NCBI RefSeq assembly: GCF_026210795.1
Contig: NC_089435.1
Span: 992,001 to 1,056,000, forward strand
From: Rhizophagus irregularis
Lineage: Eukaryota > Glomeromycota > Glomeromycetes > Glomerales > Glomeraceae
Direction of reading: 5' to 3'
Length of the DNA: 64,000 nucleotides
The first letter of the stretch is position 1. The number at the start of each line of letters is the position of its first letter. The notes below the pieces were generated by a model that made no database searches, had not been told where the DNA came from, and worked only from the letters and a program-made list of their open reading frames with translations. Position numbers and translations under genes: made by a program. Of this stretch, positions 11,751 through 23,222 are shown in pieces.

Positions 11751-12680
11751 ATGAATACTTTTCAATCTCAAGGTTACATTCCAACCGCAAAATTTCTTTC
11801 AGTTAGTGATAAGGATATGAAAGAAATGATTGACCACATACTTGAACAACAAAAAAATCGATCGGATCGGATTTTGATGGTTGGACAAATCGGTGATTTT
11901 ATTCCATTTTATGAACTTGCCTTTAAAGTTATTCAGAATGTATTGGAATATATTAGCGAAAAAGAATCAATTCATGAACAACTTATGGAACGAAAAATTG
12001 ATCGTGCGATAACAAAACATGCTATGAATACAATGATAGCTGAAATAAATGTTATTGAAAATCATATTAAACGTATGGGGGACATTAACCTTACTTTAAA
12101 AGAACGAAAAATTGAAGTACCTTACGTATTAGGTTCTTGTCTTAAGATTTTAAACGAGTTCAATAATAAACAACATATTTATTATATGCATCCTCTTATT
12201 ACTTCCCCTTTCTTAATTGCTTTCTCTCAGATATATATTACTGCTTGTACATATGGAATTGAACTTATTCCTTCATATGAAGAAAGAGTTGAAAAGGAAA
12301 AGAAATTATTAAAAGAAGTTATTGAAGAATATAAAACGAATACCATTAAAGAAAGACTCGAAATGATTAAAGTTGTTCATATGTTAAAACTTCCACATTA
12401 TGAAGGTGATATTAAAGATAATATGATTGAATTAATAAATCCTGCGAATATTGGAAATATTCTTAATAATTTGAAAAAAGATACGGAACTTTTATCATTA
12501 CATGAAGTAGATATTGTTAAGGATGGTTTTGGTTTTGATAGTAAACCTAATGAATTACATTATTGGGATCGTACATTTTGGGATCAAAAACAACAATGTT
12601 CGAATAATTATGATTATTCAATAGTAGTAAAAATTGCATACGAGCAATATTTTGATGAAGTTCTTTCTTCCATTTATTAG
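11751..12680 (+). CDS. Unrecognised mostly helical protein, 309 aa
   Basis: A single uninterrupted exon. The ATG at 11751 (MNTFQSQGYIPTAKF) is preferred over the upstream extension, because the extension passes through a homopolymer tract and begins at TTG. The sequence looks helical and rich in charged residues: GQIGDFIPFYELAFKVIQ near residue 46, a central hydrophobic block (ITSPFLIAFSQIYITACTYG), a coiled-coil-like stretch (EERVEKEKKLLKEVIEEY), and an aromatic C-terminus with NELHYWDRTFWDQ. I see no signal peptide or catalytic motif. The absence of stops and biased codon use support a real gene. Function is unknown; it may be a lineage-specific family, since a fragment at 7395-7566 shares a short motif. 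Confidence 0.75.
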   Translation: MNTFQSQGYIPTAKFLSVSDKDMKEMIDHILEQQKNRSDRILMVGQIGDFIPFYELAFKVIQNVLEYISEKESIHEQLMERKIDRAITKHAMNTMIAEINVIENHIKRMGDINLTLKERKIEVPYVLGSCLKILNEFNNKQHIYYMHPLITSPFLIAFSQIYITACTYGIELIPSYEERVEKEKKLLKEVIEEYKTNTIKERLEMIKVVHMLKLPHYEGDIKDNMIELINPANIGNILNNLKKDTELLSLHEVDIVKDGFGFDSKPNELHYWDRTFWDQKQQCSNNYDYSIVVKIAYEQYFDEVLSSIY

Positions 12681-14242
12681 ATAATTTAGCGAGTTTTACG
12701 ACGTGTAGATATTTTGACCTTATAGTATTTTCTTTTCATTTTGTTTTTTACACTAGATTACAAATAAGAGATAATTATTATTTGTATAATAGTATATAAA
12801 AAGTATTTAGATGTTTACTGTGATATTTAAAATATATCAGTCCATAAATAATAGAGGAAGACAAGGATTATTTTCATTCATGACCGCATTCCAATTATTT
12901 TTCGCATAGTTCTGTACATTTTGATAACTTACAATATTATTTACTTTAAATAAATCATTTACTAAATATTATATATTTTTCATTCTTAAAACATCATGCA
13001 ATGTCACGATGATCAAAATATGTGCAAGATATCTTTCATTAACAAAATAGATATTTTTTAACGTTCTTGTCATGCTCAAATTTAAAATAATACTGTATAT
13101 ATAAAATTTGTTTAATAAAAACATGGATAAAAAAATTAAAAGGAATTAGATACAGGATCGAAATTAATTCATTTTTATTATCATATTCTAATTATATAAA
13201 AAAAAATAGTATCATACATTTATCATTTTGATATTTTTGAACGAAAAAAAAAATGATAGACTTATCGCCAATATCACATAATCATTATGTCGAATGATTT
13301 GAGATTCATAAAAATTTTTTATTTTCTATTCCGAATCCGAAATAATGAATTTTACTATATTAATTTTTACAGGCAAGGATTATGAAATTGATAAACGAAA
13401 TTATAATCATAAAATCAAAAATTCTCACTGAAAGTAGTTGATAAGTATTGGTTACCTAATAGTACTTAAAAAATATTAATAAGCATTTCATAGATGAAAT
13501 AATCAAACCGAACTTTATAATAAAATGGTAAGGTGCAAAATAATTAACAAGTATAAATGTTTTTATATTAACTGTTAATATAACTTTATAAGAACGAGAT
13601 ATAAAGTTTTTTAAAAAATTATAATTCCATATTACCTATCGTACAGATAATACATTTTTAAATAACTCTATCTAGAAGCTAATGTAATTTGAATTCTTTA
13701 ATATTACGTCCTTTGTCAAATATAACTTTTACATTATAGTTAATAAGTTTCTTGGAGAAAATTCAAAAAATCACTGGGTAAGGTACGATTTAAATTTTGC
13801 AAATTAAAAAAAAATAGAAAAAAGAAATTTAGCAATTTAATACATGATAAAAAAACATTTTAAAACCATTACTAACTAAATAAAATAAAGTAAAATGAAA
13901 TGCCATCAATATTTATATGGTTCAATAATTTATCCTAAGGAGAAATTATATCGAAGCAATCACTTGTTAACGTGATCAAAGGTGATTAAAGTGTAAGACG
14001 ACAAAATAATGAATGTGAGACTTTTCCGGAGTCCTGAAATAAATACTAACAAAAATTAAACCGTTTGTAGTATAACAACTTTGTCACTACATTACAAATT
14101 TTGATTTAATCTAATCTACAATTTTAATTATGACAGACAATATTAAGTAATTGTGGAAAATATATCTGCAAACGATGCTTATTACCGTACATTGAAAATG
14201 TAGCGAATAACGCACTCATATAAATATTGTTACAAATTATAT
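12681..14242. other. AT-rich intergenic, nothing recognised
   Basis: About 1.5 kb with no frame above 60 codons and no repeat family detected. Confidence 0.5.
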
Positions 14243-14350
14243 CCCTATAAAAAATGTTTCAGAAAAATGATCACGTGTCTGAGTTTCTTCGGAATAAAAA
14301 CTAGAAAAATGATCATTTTTCAGAGTTTTTCACAGAATCATTTCATAGGG
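14243..14350 (+). mobile_element. 108-bp MITE with CCCTATAAA ends, copy 1
   Basis: The segment starts CCCTATAAAAAATG and ends CATTTCATAGGG, so its tips are inverted. Its interior (GATCACGTGTCTGAGTTTCT, then CGGAATAAAAACTAGAAAAA) is repeated in reverse orientation at 49532-49640 with only a few differences. Two copies in unrelated places with shared inverted tips indicate a small non-autonomous element. TAT lies at both borders and could be a target duplication. Confidence 0.7.
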
Positions 14351-14884
14351 TATTCCTTGTATTAAACATGAGTTAACAAAACAGTGTAATCTATTTGATA
14401 GTATTCTTCTGGATTTAGAATAAACTATTCCAATTCTTTAAGATTTGCAATCATAACCTAAAATTTTTAATCAATTTATATAAAAATTGAATGTACTATA
14501 GATATTATTTGAAACAGATATAATTACTCAATGTAAAAATGTAAATTAATATCATTGATATTACAAATGTTAGTGGTGGAAATCGCAAGATAGATAAATT
14601 TTTATTTTCACAAGAACAAATACTGTTAATTGTGGAATTAAATGAATAATATAAATGATGATTCATATTCTTTAAACGTATATAGTTTTATTGAACGAAT
14701 ATTACTAATTCAAAGCGCACTATTTATAAAGCAATTTTGTTAATTAAGACTCAGATTTTCAAATTCACACGATATTAGAAAATAATATTAAATAATTATA
14801 GCCATATAATTTAATATACAGTACGTGGATCCTTTTATTCCAAGTAATGAAATAAAGTACCATTTGATGTTACTTCTTATTAAA

Positions 14885-15660
14885 AATAGGTAGTAATTTT
14901 GTGACTAAACAATAATTTAAACAAATCTGACAAATATTTGAAGATTCATTTAAACTTTTTTGCACTATTGAATAACCATACTTTTCACTAATAAGAGCAT
15001 TTTTAATTTCGGGGCATCATTTGTCACCTTCATAATATTTTACGTTAACTTCATAAGTTTTATTTTTTCAACCTTATTACTAATAATACCAATTATGTAA
15101 TTACAAATTCATTCAACAAAATTCATTTGTAAACCGTGCCAAAAGGTCTTGTGTAAGAAATTGAAATTTATTTGTTATCCATATTGGGTTAAATTTATAC
15201 TATCCGTATATTTGATTCTGGATATTCGAAATTAATTATAGTGCTGGCAGAGTATCAATAGTGTTGGCCGACATTTAAAATCCCGTGATCCACATTCGCA
15301 GTTTTTTAAATTCATATTAGTTGATATTTTCAACGGATAATAACGACAACAGATTGTCTGACGGATAAACAGAAATTAATCGTTTTAGGCGGATAATCTA
15401 TATGGTCGGGTTTCGGTTCGCATCTCTGACCCTTCATTGTGTATAAGGAGTATAAGGGGTCCACTCAAATAATTCGTATTTATTCCTTGCTTTTAATGCA
15501 ATTCTTGAATCGACTCGTCCAATTGCCAAAATTTTGCTGAAATCATTTGTAGTGGCATTCTCTGCATATAGATATTAATATCACTATCAGAAGAATCATT
15601 TAAATTCGCAATACTATTAATTTTACTAGTAACATTATCGTTATATAACGAATTATTGCT
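14885..15660 (-). pseudogene. Scattered kinase fragments
   Basis: Minus-strand pieces of a Rhizophagus-type kinase are visible but heavily broken. Near 15440-15660 are an Asn/Ser-rich N-terminus and KARNKYELFEWTPYTP, the lead-in to the N-lobe. Near 15120-15180 is PFGTVYK, the glycine loop. Between them (15200-15430) lies unrelated sequence, probably an insertion. No usable frame remains. Confidence 0.55.
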
Positions 15661-15904
15661 TAATTTTATAGATTAAAAAAAAAATATAATTTTAATTTAT
15701 TTTCAATAATTCATAGGCTATATAACTCAAATAAATGATTATAATCTTGACGAATCGCCTTATCACGATACGTCTGATAAAAATTTGTTAAATATCTCAA
15801 TATAAATACGGGAAAAAATTATCCGTTTTTTGCCATGTTTAAATCTTAAATCATACATTCATCTAAATAGGAAAACATTTATTTAATTACATAATATAAA
15901 AATA

Positions 15905-16559
15905 TTATATATACGTACCAAAATATTCGTTCATTTCAGTATTATCATAATTCATAATTACAATTTTATCACTTAACGAGTCTTGTGATAAATATTCATT
16001 CAATTTAGCTGAATATTTAATTTTTCTACTTGTATAACAAGAATTCGGATGATATTTAATTTTTAATTCATTCTCTAAAAAGAAAAAAAAATTGGTAAAA
16101 TAAAATGTAATTTTATATTAAATGATTAAGTGTATAATTACCAGGTATATGTACTATTTTTTTCATCGTTATCCTCTTGGAATTTACAGTATCAACCCAT
16201 TTTTCATAAATCATTTTCAATTCTTTAGCAGTTGGCCTTTTTTTAGGATCATCATTCCAACGCCTTTTCATTAATTCTGCATATTCAGGCATACTACTAG
16301 TTCCTCCCATAATTTCCGGTCTAATACCTTTACAAATATCTATAAATTTATCAACATGTTCATTTCCACCGGTCCAATTATCAAAATTTTTCCGAAATTT
16401 TTAGAATTACATTCTTTCACCAATTGTCATGAGACATTCAGGGAATAAGCCGTAATCTTGATTAAGTATTCTCTCTTCAATAATATTTAAGTCATCATTG
16501 GAAGAATCATTTGCAATAATAATTTTATTAGCAACTTTATCCTCTTCAATAATATTCAT
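15905..16559 (-). pseudogene. Kinase gene with the catalytic core deleted
   Basis: From ATG 16559 the N-terminus reads MNIIEEDKVANKI, then after a frameshift NFDNWTGGNEHVDKFI. It continues immediately as DICKGIRPEIMGGTSS, which is normally about 250 residues further on. The N-lobe, catalytic loop and DFG region are therefore missing. The C-lobe end (EYAELMKRRWNDDPKKRPTA) and the tail remain. An intron from 16141 to 16075 (GTAATT...TTTTTAG) joins HIP to ENELKIKYHPNSCYTSRKI, a tail typical of these kinases. Without a catalytic centre it cannot be an active enzyme. Confidence 0.8.
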
Positions 16560-17740
16560 TTTTTTTTTGAAGTTTTAGTAACGTAAAAAATGAAAATTCT
16601 AACTCATGAGGAAAATCTGAAAGCAACGAAAAATTTATATTTTCGTTTTAAAGAATTCGTTAGTAAGTTGATTAATTCTGTAATCAAATATGTTTGGGTT
16701 AAATAATGATTATATTTTGTCTTCCAAATTTAGAATTAATTGTGAATCCAAAATATAACGGCGCAGCAATTGCCTTTCTTACTTTAATTAAAATTCATAT
16801 GTATAAAACAACGTACTAATTTATATTGGTCAAGTATGAAATCCTTTTCTCATTATTTCTTAAAATATCAGTTAACGTGAAATCCATTATATCGCATAGT
16901 TGTTATATAGTGTTCTGTATTTAATGATTTTTTCCTCTTTGTATAAATTATAAAATTTTACTTTGTATTTAGCATGTAAAATTGAAATCGTCATTCCAAA
17001 TATATGAAACTTAATTATTTTTTTTTAAAACGTTATGGATCGTTAGTCACTGTTGCACGTGATCCAGATAATAACGTGATTTACATTGTAACATTAGTAT
17101 TCTTATATGGTTACTCCTCTCTCAGAAATAAATCTTAAAAAAATTATACGCAACTAGTATCTAAAGTGAAACGAATAAAAAAAAAATTTATCATGCATTT
17201 TTAATGGAATATTTTAATAAAAATTTAATATGCTATTATAACAGCTCATAAAGATATATTTTTTGAAGAAAAAAATAATATTAAAGGTTATATTTGTTAA
17301 TAAAATAATCTAAAATATTTAAAAGATCGATATGAGAAAAAGGTATTCATTTCCTACAAAAACAAAATAATATATTAAAGATTCACTTTACAGTACTTTC
17401 AGCATATTATGAGTTTCTCTTAAAATAGTACACTACTCTCTATTTTCCTATTAACATTTTATTTTTGACTAAGAACTACACAACTACACTCGTCTCAAAT
17501 CAAAATTTTTTGCGCAATTATATACTTGAATACTTTATTATAATATAAAAAAAAAATTGCTGAAGTTAAACAATAAAAAAAAATAATATTAAAATTTCAA
17601 AAAATTTTAATAATAATTCAGATATTTAAAAATAATCTATCGATCTATTCTAATAAACACATTTGTTTAAAAAATATTTATCTACTATATTTATGTACTA
17701 AAAAGACTGACACATTTAATTATTTGAATCACTCTTTGTA
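16560..17740. other. AT-rich intergenic
   Basis: Upstream region of the deleted kinase and 3' flank of the Sel1 gene. A short string, GGCGCAGCAAT, near 16760 resembles GGCGCAGTAAT near 3707, at a similar distance upstream of the kinase relic at 2.4-3.6 kb. This suggests a shared promoter remnant. Nothing else is recognised. Confidence 0.4.
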
Positions 17741-20602
17741 TCAATCAATTTCATTTTGTTCATTTAATAATGTAAGAATCTTTTTTGCATCATCATTTCC
17801 ACCTTCGGCTGCTTCTTTATATAAATTAAAAGCCCTTTCCTTATCAACATTAACTATAATTCCATTATCATAATAATAACCGAGCTTACATTTTCCATTT
17901 ACACATCCTTCTTCGGCTGCCTGTTTATAATAACCAAATGCTCTAATCTCATTCCTATTTACACCTTTTCCTAATTCATAAATTTCTCCTAATTTATATA
18001 AAGCAAGTTTATCATTTTCTGCTGATCTTTTATACCAATAATTAACCATATTTAAATCATTTACTAGTTTTTCATTATCTTCATACATTAATTTAAGATA
18101 TTCCATTGCATTATTTTTTCCTTTTACAATCGCCTCATCATATAATATCATTCCTTTTTCTTTATCAACTTTTGTTCCAATTCCATTAACATAACAATAT
18201 CCAAGATGAAATTTTGCATTTACATATCCTTTTTCAGCTGATTTCTTATAATATTCAAATGCTTTATTTTTATCTTTTACTGTACCTATTCCTAATTCAT
18301 GACATATACCCATGTTATCACACGTAACTTCATTTTCATTTGTTGCCGCTTTTTGGAACCAATAATTGGCTTTTTCAAAATCTTTTTCAGTTCCTTCTCC
18401 CATAATATATAAAAATCCAAGATTATTTTGTGCATCTATATATCCTTTTTCAGCTGCTCTTTTATATAACTCAAAAGCTTTTATTTCATCTTTTTCAACT
18501 CCTATACCAAATTTATAATGATATCCTAAATTATGTAATGCTAATTCACACCCATTTTCTGCTGCTTCTCTATACCAATAAATAGCTTGTACTAAATCTT
18601 TTTCTGTACCTTCTCCATTTTCATATAAATATCCGATTTTACTTTTTGCAACATTAAGTCCTCTTTCAGCTGCAATTTTATACAATTCAAACGACTTATC
18701 CTTATTAATTTCAGTTCCAATACCTAAATAATAACAATTTCCAAGTTCAAACTGTGCATTTAAGAATCCTTTATCAGACGCCATTTCATAATATTCAAAC
18801 GCTTTTTTTTCATTCTTTTCAACACCAAACCCGTTGTAATAACAGACACCTAAATTATATTGTGCTGCTATAACTCCATTCTCAGCTGCTTTATTATGCC
18901 AGTAAACAGCTTTTTCTGGATCTATTTCTGTTCCTACTCCACTTTGATATAAAATTCCAAGATTACTTTGCCCAATATTATGTCCTCTTTCTGCTGTAAT
19001 TTTATATAATTCAAATGCTTTTGTCTTATCAACTTCAGTTCCAAGTCCTTTATCATAACAATATCCAAGTTCAAATTGAGCTTCTAAATGTCCTTGTTTA
19101 GCTGATTTTTTAAAATATTCAAATGATTTAACATCATCTCTTTTAACACTTATACCATGTTTATAGTAATATGCTAAATTATATTGTGCTATTTTACATC
19201 CATTTTCTGCTGCTTTATTGTACCAATAAATAGCTTTTGCTAAATCTAGTTTTATATATTTACCATTTTTATATAAAGTTCCAAGAGCACTTTGCGCTGC
19301 AGTCTGTCCCTTTTCAGAAGCAATTGTATATAATTTAAATGCTTTAATTAAATTAGTATCAACTCCAATTCCATTTTCATAACAATATCCAAGTTCATAT
19401 TGAGAATCTAAATATCCTTGATTAGCTGATTTTTTAAAATATTCAAATGATTTTTTTTCATTTTCCTCATTTTTATAATGAATACCTAATTTATATTGTG
19501 ATAATTTATTTCCATTTTCAGCTGATTTTTCATACCAATAAATAGATTTTTCTAAATCTTTTTCTATATTTTGATAATAATCACCTAATATATTTTGCGC
19601 TAATGAATATCCTCCTTCAGCAGATTTAAAATACCATTCAAAAGATTCCTTATCATCTTTTTTTATTCCAATTCCATTTTGATAACAAATACCAAGATTA
19701 TATTGTGCATGTATATTCCCTTCATTAGCAGATTTAAAATACCATTCAAATGCTTTCTTTTCATCTTTTATTATTCCAATCCCATTTTGATAACAATAAC
19801 CTAAATTATTTTGTGCATCAATATTTCCTCCTTTTGCTGATTTTAAATAATATTCAAATGATTTAAATAAATCCTTCTTTTTTCCTATACCATATTGATA
19901 ACAATGACCTAAATTATTTAATTCTATTAATTCTTTCTTTTTATCATAATCTATTTGATTTTCATTATTATTATTAGAACAATATTTATTTTTTGATTCA
20001 AAATATTCTTCCATAATATTTATTTCATCCTTACATAAATTTATTTCTAATCCATTAAAATTTTCAAATTGATTATTATATGACATTGTATGTTTCTTTT
20101 CTTCTAAATTTTTAAATTCTTTTATAATCAAATCTCTTTTATTTAAAATAATATCTTTATAATAATAAAATGATAATAAATATTTTGATATAATAATATT
20201 AAGTAATTGATAAATAGAAATTAAATTATTATTAATTTCATCATCATCATCATTATTATTATCATCATCATCATTTTTTTTAGTATATTTATTAATTGAT
20301 AATAAATATAATTTTAAAGATTTATCATCATCATCAAAAAGATTTGATAAATCATTATCATTTATTAAATCATAATCATAAAAAAATCCTATTAAACCTG
20401 AAAACCAATTTTCATTTTCTTCATGATCTTCCATTAATTTTAAAATTTTTTCATGATTTAATTCATTATTAATTAAATAATCTTGTACCCAATCAATTAA
20501 AATATTTTCAAAATTATTATAATTATCTATTTTTATTATTTGACGATAAAATCCTTTTAAAAATTTTTTTAATAAATTATTATTCTCATTATCTAAATTC
20601 AT
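17741..20602 (-). CDS. Sel1-repeat (SLR/TPR-like) protein, 953 aa
   Basis: One uninterrupted exon on the minus strand. Residues 1 to about 220 are rich in Asn and Asp (a run of DDDDNNNDDDDE near residue 113) and predicted mostly disordered or helical. From about residue 228 to the end there are roughly 20 Sel1-like repeats of 36 residues. Examples are AQNNLGYCYQNGIG, then KKAFEWYFKSANEGN, recurring with the pattern A-x3-LG-x-Y-x2-G-x-G-x4-KA-x3-Y-x2-AA-x2-G. Such solenoids are protein-protein scaffolds; members elsewhere work in cell-wall synthesis control and ER-associated degradation. In Rhizophagus, Sel1 proteins form a large family and some are fused to kinases, but no kinase domain is present here. 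No signal peptide or membrane segment is visible. Confidence 0.93.
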   Translation of the reverse strand: MNLDNENNNLLKKFLKGFYRQIIKIDNYNNFENILIDWVQDYLINNELNHEKILKLMEDHEENENWFSGLIGFFYDYDLINDNDLSNLFDDDDKSLKLYLLSINKYTKKNDDDDNNNDDDDEINNNLISIYQLLNIIISKYLLSFYYYKDIILNKRDLIIKEFKNLEEKKHTMSYNNQFENFNGLEINLCKDEINIMEEYFESKNKYCSNNNNENQIDYDKKKELIELNNLGHCYQYGIGKKKDLFKSFEYYLKSAKGGNIDAQNNLGYCYQNGIGIIKDEKKAFEWYFKSANEGNIHAQYNLGICYQNGIGIKKDDKESFEWYFKSAEGGYSLAQNILGDYYQNIEKDLEKSIYWYEKSAENGNKLSQYKLGIHYKNEENEKKSFEYFKKSANQGYLDSQYELGYCYENGIGVDTNLIKAFKLYTIASEKGQTAAQSALGTLYKNGKYIKLDLAKAIYWYNKAAENGCKIAQYNLAYYYKHGISVKRDDVKSFEYFKKSAKQGHLEAQFELGYCYDKGLGTEVDKTKAFELYKITAERGHNIGQSNLGILYQSGVGTEIDPEKAVYWHNKAAENGVIAAQYNLGVCYYNGFGVEKNEKKAFEYYEMASDKGFLNAQFELGNCYYLGIGTEINKDKSFELYKIAAERGLNVAKSKIGYLYENGEGTEKDLVQAIYWYREAAENGCELALHNLGYHYKFGIGVEKDEIKAFELYKRAAEKGYIDAQNNLGFLYIMGEGTEKDFEKANYWFQKAATNENEVTCDNMGICHELGIGTVKDKNKAFEYYKKSAEKGYVNAKFHLGYCYVNGIGTKVDKEKGMILYDEAIVKGKNNAMEYLKLMYEDNEKLVNDLNMVNYWYKRSAENDKLALYKLGEIYELGKGVNRNEIRAFGYYKQAAEEGCVNGKCKLGYYYDNGIIVNVDKERAFNLYKEAAEGGNDDAKKILTLLNEQNEID

Positions 20603-21540
20603 TTTATTTTTATTTCGTTTATGAAGAAGTCTTTTAAAAAAGAGGAAGAGAAATAATAGACGTACAAATTAAATTAACGTTACAATTAATAACTAATTAT
20701 AGGAGATTAAAACACTGCGCATAAAGGAAATAATAAATTCGCTATTAACCGCTGTAGCCACTGTCACACTAACTTATAATGGTAATTTGGCGGCTTGGCG
20801 CTTGTTGCTGCGGTATTGCTGCGGTATAATGAGAATTATTTTTAGGATAAACGTTTATCAAAATATGCAAACAGCCATTGCAGCCAGTCACACCAAGACT
20901 GTTGCTGCGGTATTGTTGTTTCACGAATCTGTACATAAATTTTATCAAAGAGAATTACTTTACGTTAATGGTTTTGATTGACGAAGGATTTGCTAAACAA
21001 GTTAAAGGCGGACTTCAATATTTTTATATTATTCATGAGATTAAATATATTTATTGCATATAAATATAATAATTTTATTAAATAAAATTTAAAATGTTTA
21101 TTATACTGCCGTACAGTAAAAAAAAAACTTTTTTATTCTGTCTAGACATAAAATTGAAGTCACATTTATTAATCCAATATGGAAGAATTTTATGCTTACT
21201 GATAATATATTTGAGATTATATAAAAATAAATGATAATCATTTCATTGGAACTTAATAATTACCTAAGATGAAATGATTAACCAGTTACTGCGATTTTGT
21301 AATAATTGATATACATTCCGGTTGTGTAAAATTTGTTTGTCATACAGTATATACATTGCAGAAACTTTTAAAATCGAAACCATATCGTGACCATGTCAAA
21401 ATTTTATCGTAGGAATTATAACCAAGACTTGGTCGCGACATAGTTTCACATTGCCACGATAAGTTTAATATAATCGTATGAGTAAAGTTACTGCATATTA
21501 AGAAAACTGTCGCTGGGTCATACAAGATCGTAAAGTATTA
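20603..21540. other. Intergenic, nothing firm
   Basis: Upstream region of the Sel1 gene. A 15-base string GTTGCTGCGGTATTG occurs twice (about 20806 and 20899). Two overlapping 60-codon frames here have no recognisable motif. Confidence 0.4.
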
Positions 21541-21544
21541 GTAA

Positions 21545-21805
21545 GCTAAATATTAAACATATATTCAAGTTATGTTAAAGTTGCAGTAAATGTATATTTA
21601 AGTTATATTGAATAAATATCAAAGTTAAAGTAAATGTATATTTAAGTTATATTGAATAAATATCAAAGTTAAAGTAAATGTATATTTAAGTTATTTCGAA
21701 TAGTTATTAAAGTTAAAGTAAACTAATCTTTAATGTATTTTTAAGTTATGTCGAATAGATATTAAAGTTAAATTAAACATATATTTAATTTATATTGAAT
21801 AAATA
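21545..21805. repeat. About 44-bp tandem repeat, 5-6 copies
   Basis: The unit AAAGTTAAAGTAAATGTATA followed by TTTAAGTTATATTGAATAAATATC repeats head to tail with increasing divergence toward the right. It lies directly against the left end of the inverted-repeat element at 21823. Confidence 0.8.
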
Positions 21806-21822
21806 TGAAAGGAATATATAGA

Positions 21823-23222
21823 AAGTAAGTAACGGAAATTGGCTAAGTAAGTAACGTAAAGTCACATGATCTATTACGTTACTTTACGTTACTCTTATTG
21901 CTAAAGGTCTTCAGTCACGTGACGGATTTAATATTTTTGATTGGCCAAATTGGCCACATGATCGCATCATGTTTATTTGTTTATCGAATCTCGAGGGCAG
22001 TTCTTTCAGTCTCAAGGTATTTTTCTTTTCTTTTATTTTTATTTCTAACTTACATTCTGCTTACACTTTGTTTCTTACTAACTCTATTTCATCATTTTTA
22101 GGTCCTTTAGTCCTTCCAGTTATGCAATTAAAGTTCAGTTGTTTTTCACTTTACGTTTCGTTTCTTATTCATTTTTTTATTTTTTTTATTTTGTTTCTGT
22201 TTCATATTTCGTTTTTCACTAATTTATTTCATTTTTTTTAGATATTTTAGTTCTTTCGGTTTTACAATTAATAAAGGTATGCTTTTTTATTTTTTATTTT
22301 TTTTTATTTCATTTTATCTTATATTTCGTTTCTTACTAACTTCATTTTTTTTTTACTTTATGGTTTTATTTTTAACTTGGTTTCCCAACCTCTTATCATG
22401 ATCATTTTTTATTTTTTGTCTCCCATCATTTTTCACCTCATATTACTTCTCATTATTCGTCTCCTATTATTTTCTATTACATCTTTTCATTTTCCATCAT
22501 TTCTTTTTCTCTCCTGTTTATTTCCCATCATTTCTTTTTGTCTCTCATTTCTTTTTGTCTCTCATCGCTTCTTTTTGTCTCTCATCACTTCTTTTCGTTT
22601 CCCATCACTTCTTTTCGTTTCCCATCACTCCTCTTCATCTTCCCATCACTTCTTTTCGTCTTCCATCACTCTTTTTCATCATCCATCATGTCCTATTTCT
22701 CCTTTTCGTTACACTTCTCATTACTCTTTTTTACTCCCTTTCTTCTTCTATTACTTTCCATTACTCCATTGTTATTTCTTTTTTTTATTAGCATCTTTCT
22801 CCTTGATCATTGTAATTTACTTATCTTTTTTATTTTTTGTTATTGTTTTTTTATATGTATCACTTTAAAAATAAATAGTGATTTTTTTCTTTAAAATCGA
22901 AAATGTGGGACTTAAATTTTAATATTTTCAAATAAAATTTCATTAAATTTGATTATTTTGAATAAATATATTTGCAAAAAAATTTTTTAAAATATCTTTG
23001 CAATAAAATTATAAGTTTAAATGATCAGCCATCAGTCAATTAATAAATTTACTTTATACTGTATATTGTACATCATGTGACATATGATGTTTAGTACCTT
23101 GGAGTAACGTAAAGCAAATATAATTGACTTTACGTTCCGTGCCTTATATAAGGAAAGTAACGTAAATTGACCTAAAATAGTAATTTTACGTTACTTACTT
23201 AGCCAATTTCCGTTACTTACTT
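21823..23222. mobile_element. 1.4-kb element with perfect 38-bp inverted ends
   Basis: The left end 21823-21860 (AAGTAAGTAACGGAAATTGG...) is the exact reverse complement of 23185-23222. Further TAACGTAAA motifs lie just inside both ends. The interior is a pyrimidine-rich stretch rather than a transposase gene, so the element is non-autonomous. Just inside the left end is CACGTGAC followed by ATTTTTGATTGGCCAA, almost the same as in the element at 53780-55683. No clear target duplication could be defined by eye. Confidence 0.8.
22490..22720. repeat. Pyrimidine-rich tandem repeat inside the element
   Basis: Repeats of about 17 bases, TCTTTTCGTTTCCCATCACT and TTTTTGTCTCTCATC variants. The long frames seen here in three phases are artefacts of the low stop frequency in pyrimidine DNA. 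Confidence 0.8.

Noticed and set aside
11751-12680. Resemblance of the helical block to bacterial pore-forming toxin helical domains
   Set aside because: Only a general impression of hydrophobic helices; no motif supports it, so I left the gene as unrecognised.
20787-21063. Two overlapping 60-codon frames
   Set aside because: Short, overlapping, no recognisable motif, one starting at a non-ATG codon.
22377-22894. Overlapping frames of 78-163 codons in three phases
   Set aside because: Pyrimidine-rich repeat with few stops; the frames are Phe/Ser/Leu repeats in every phase.
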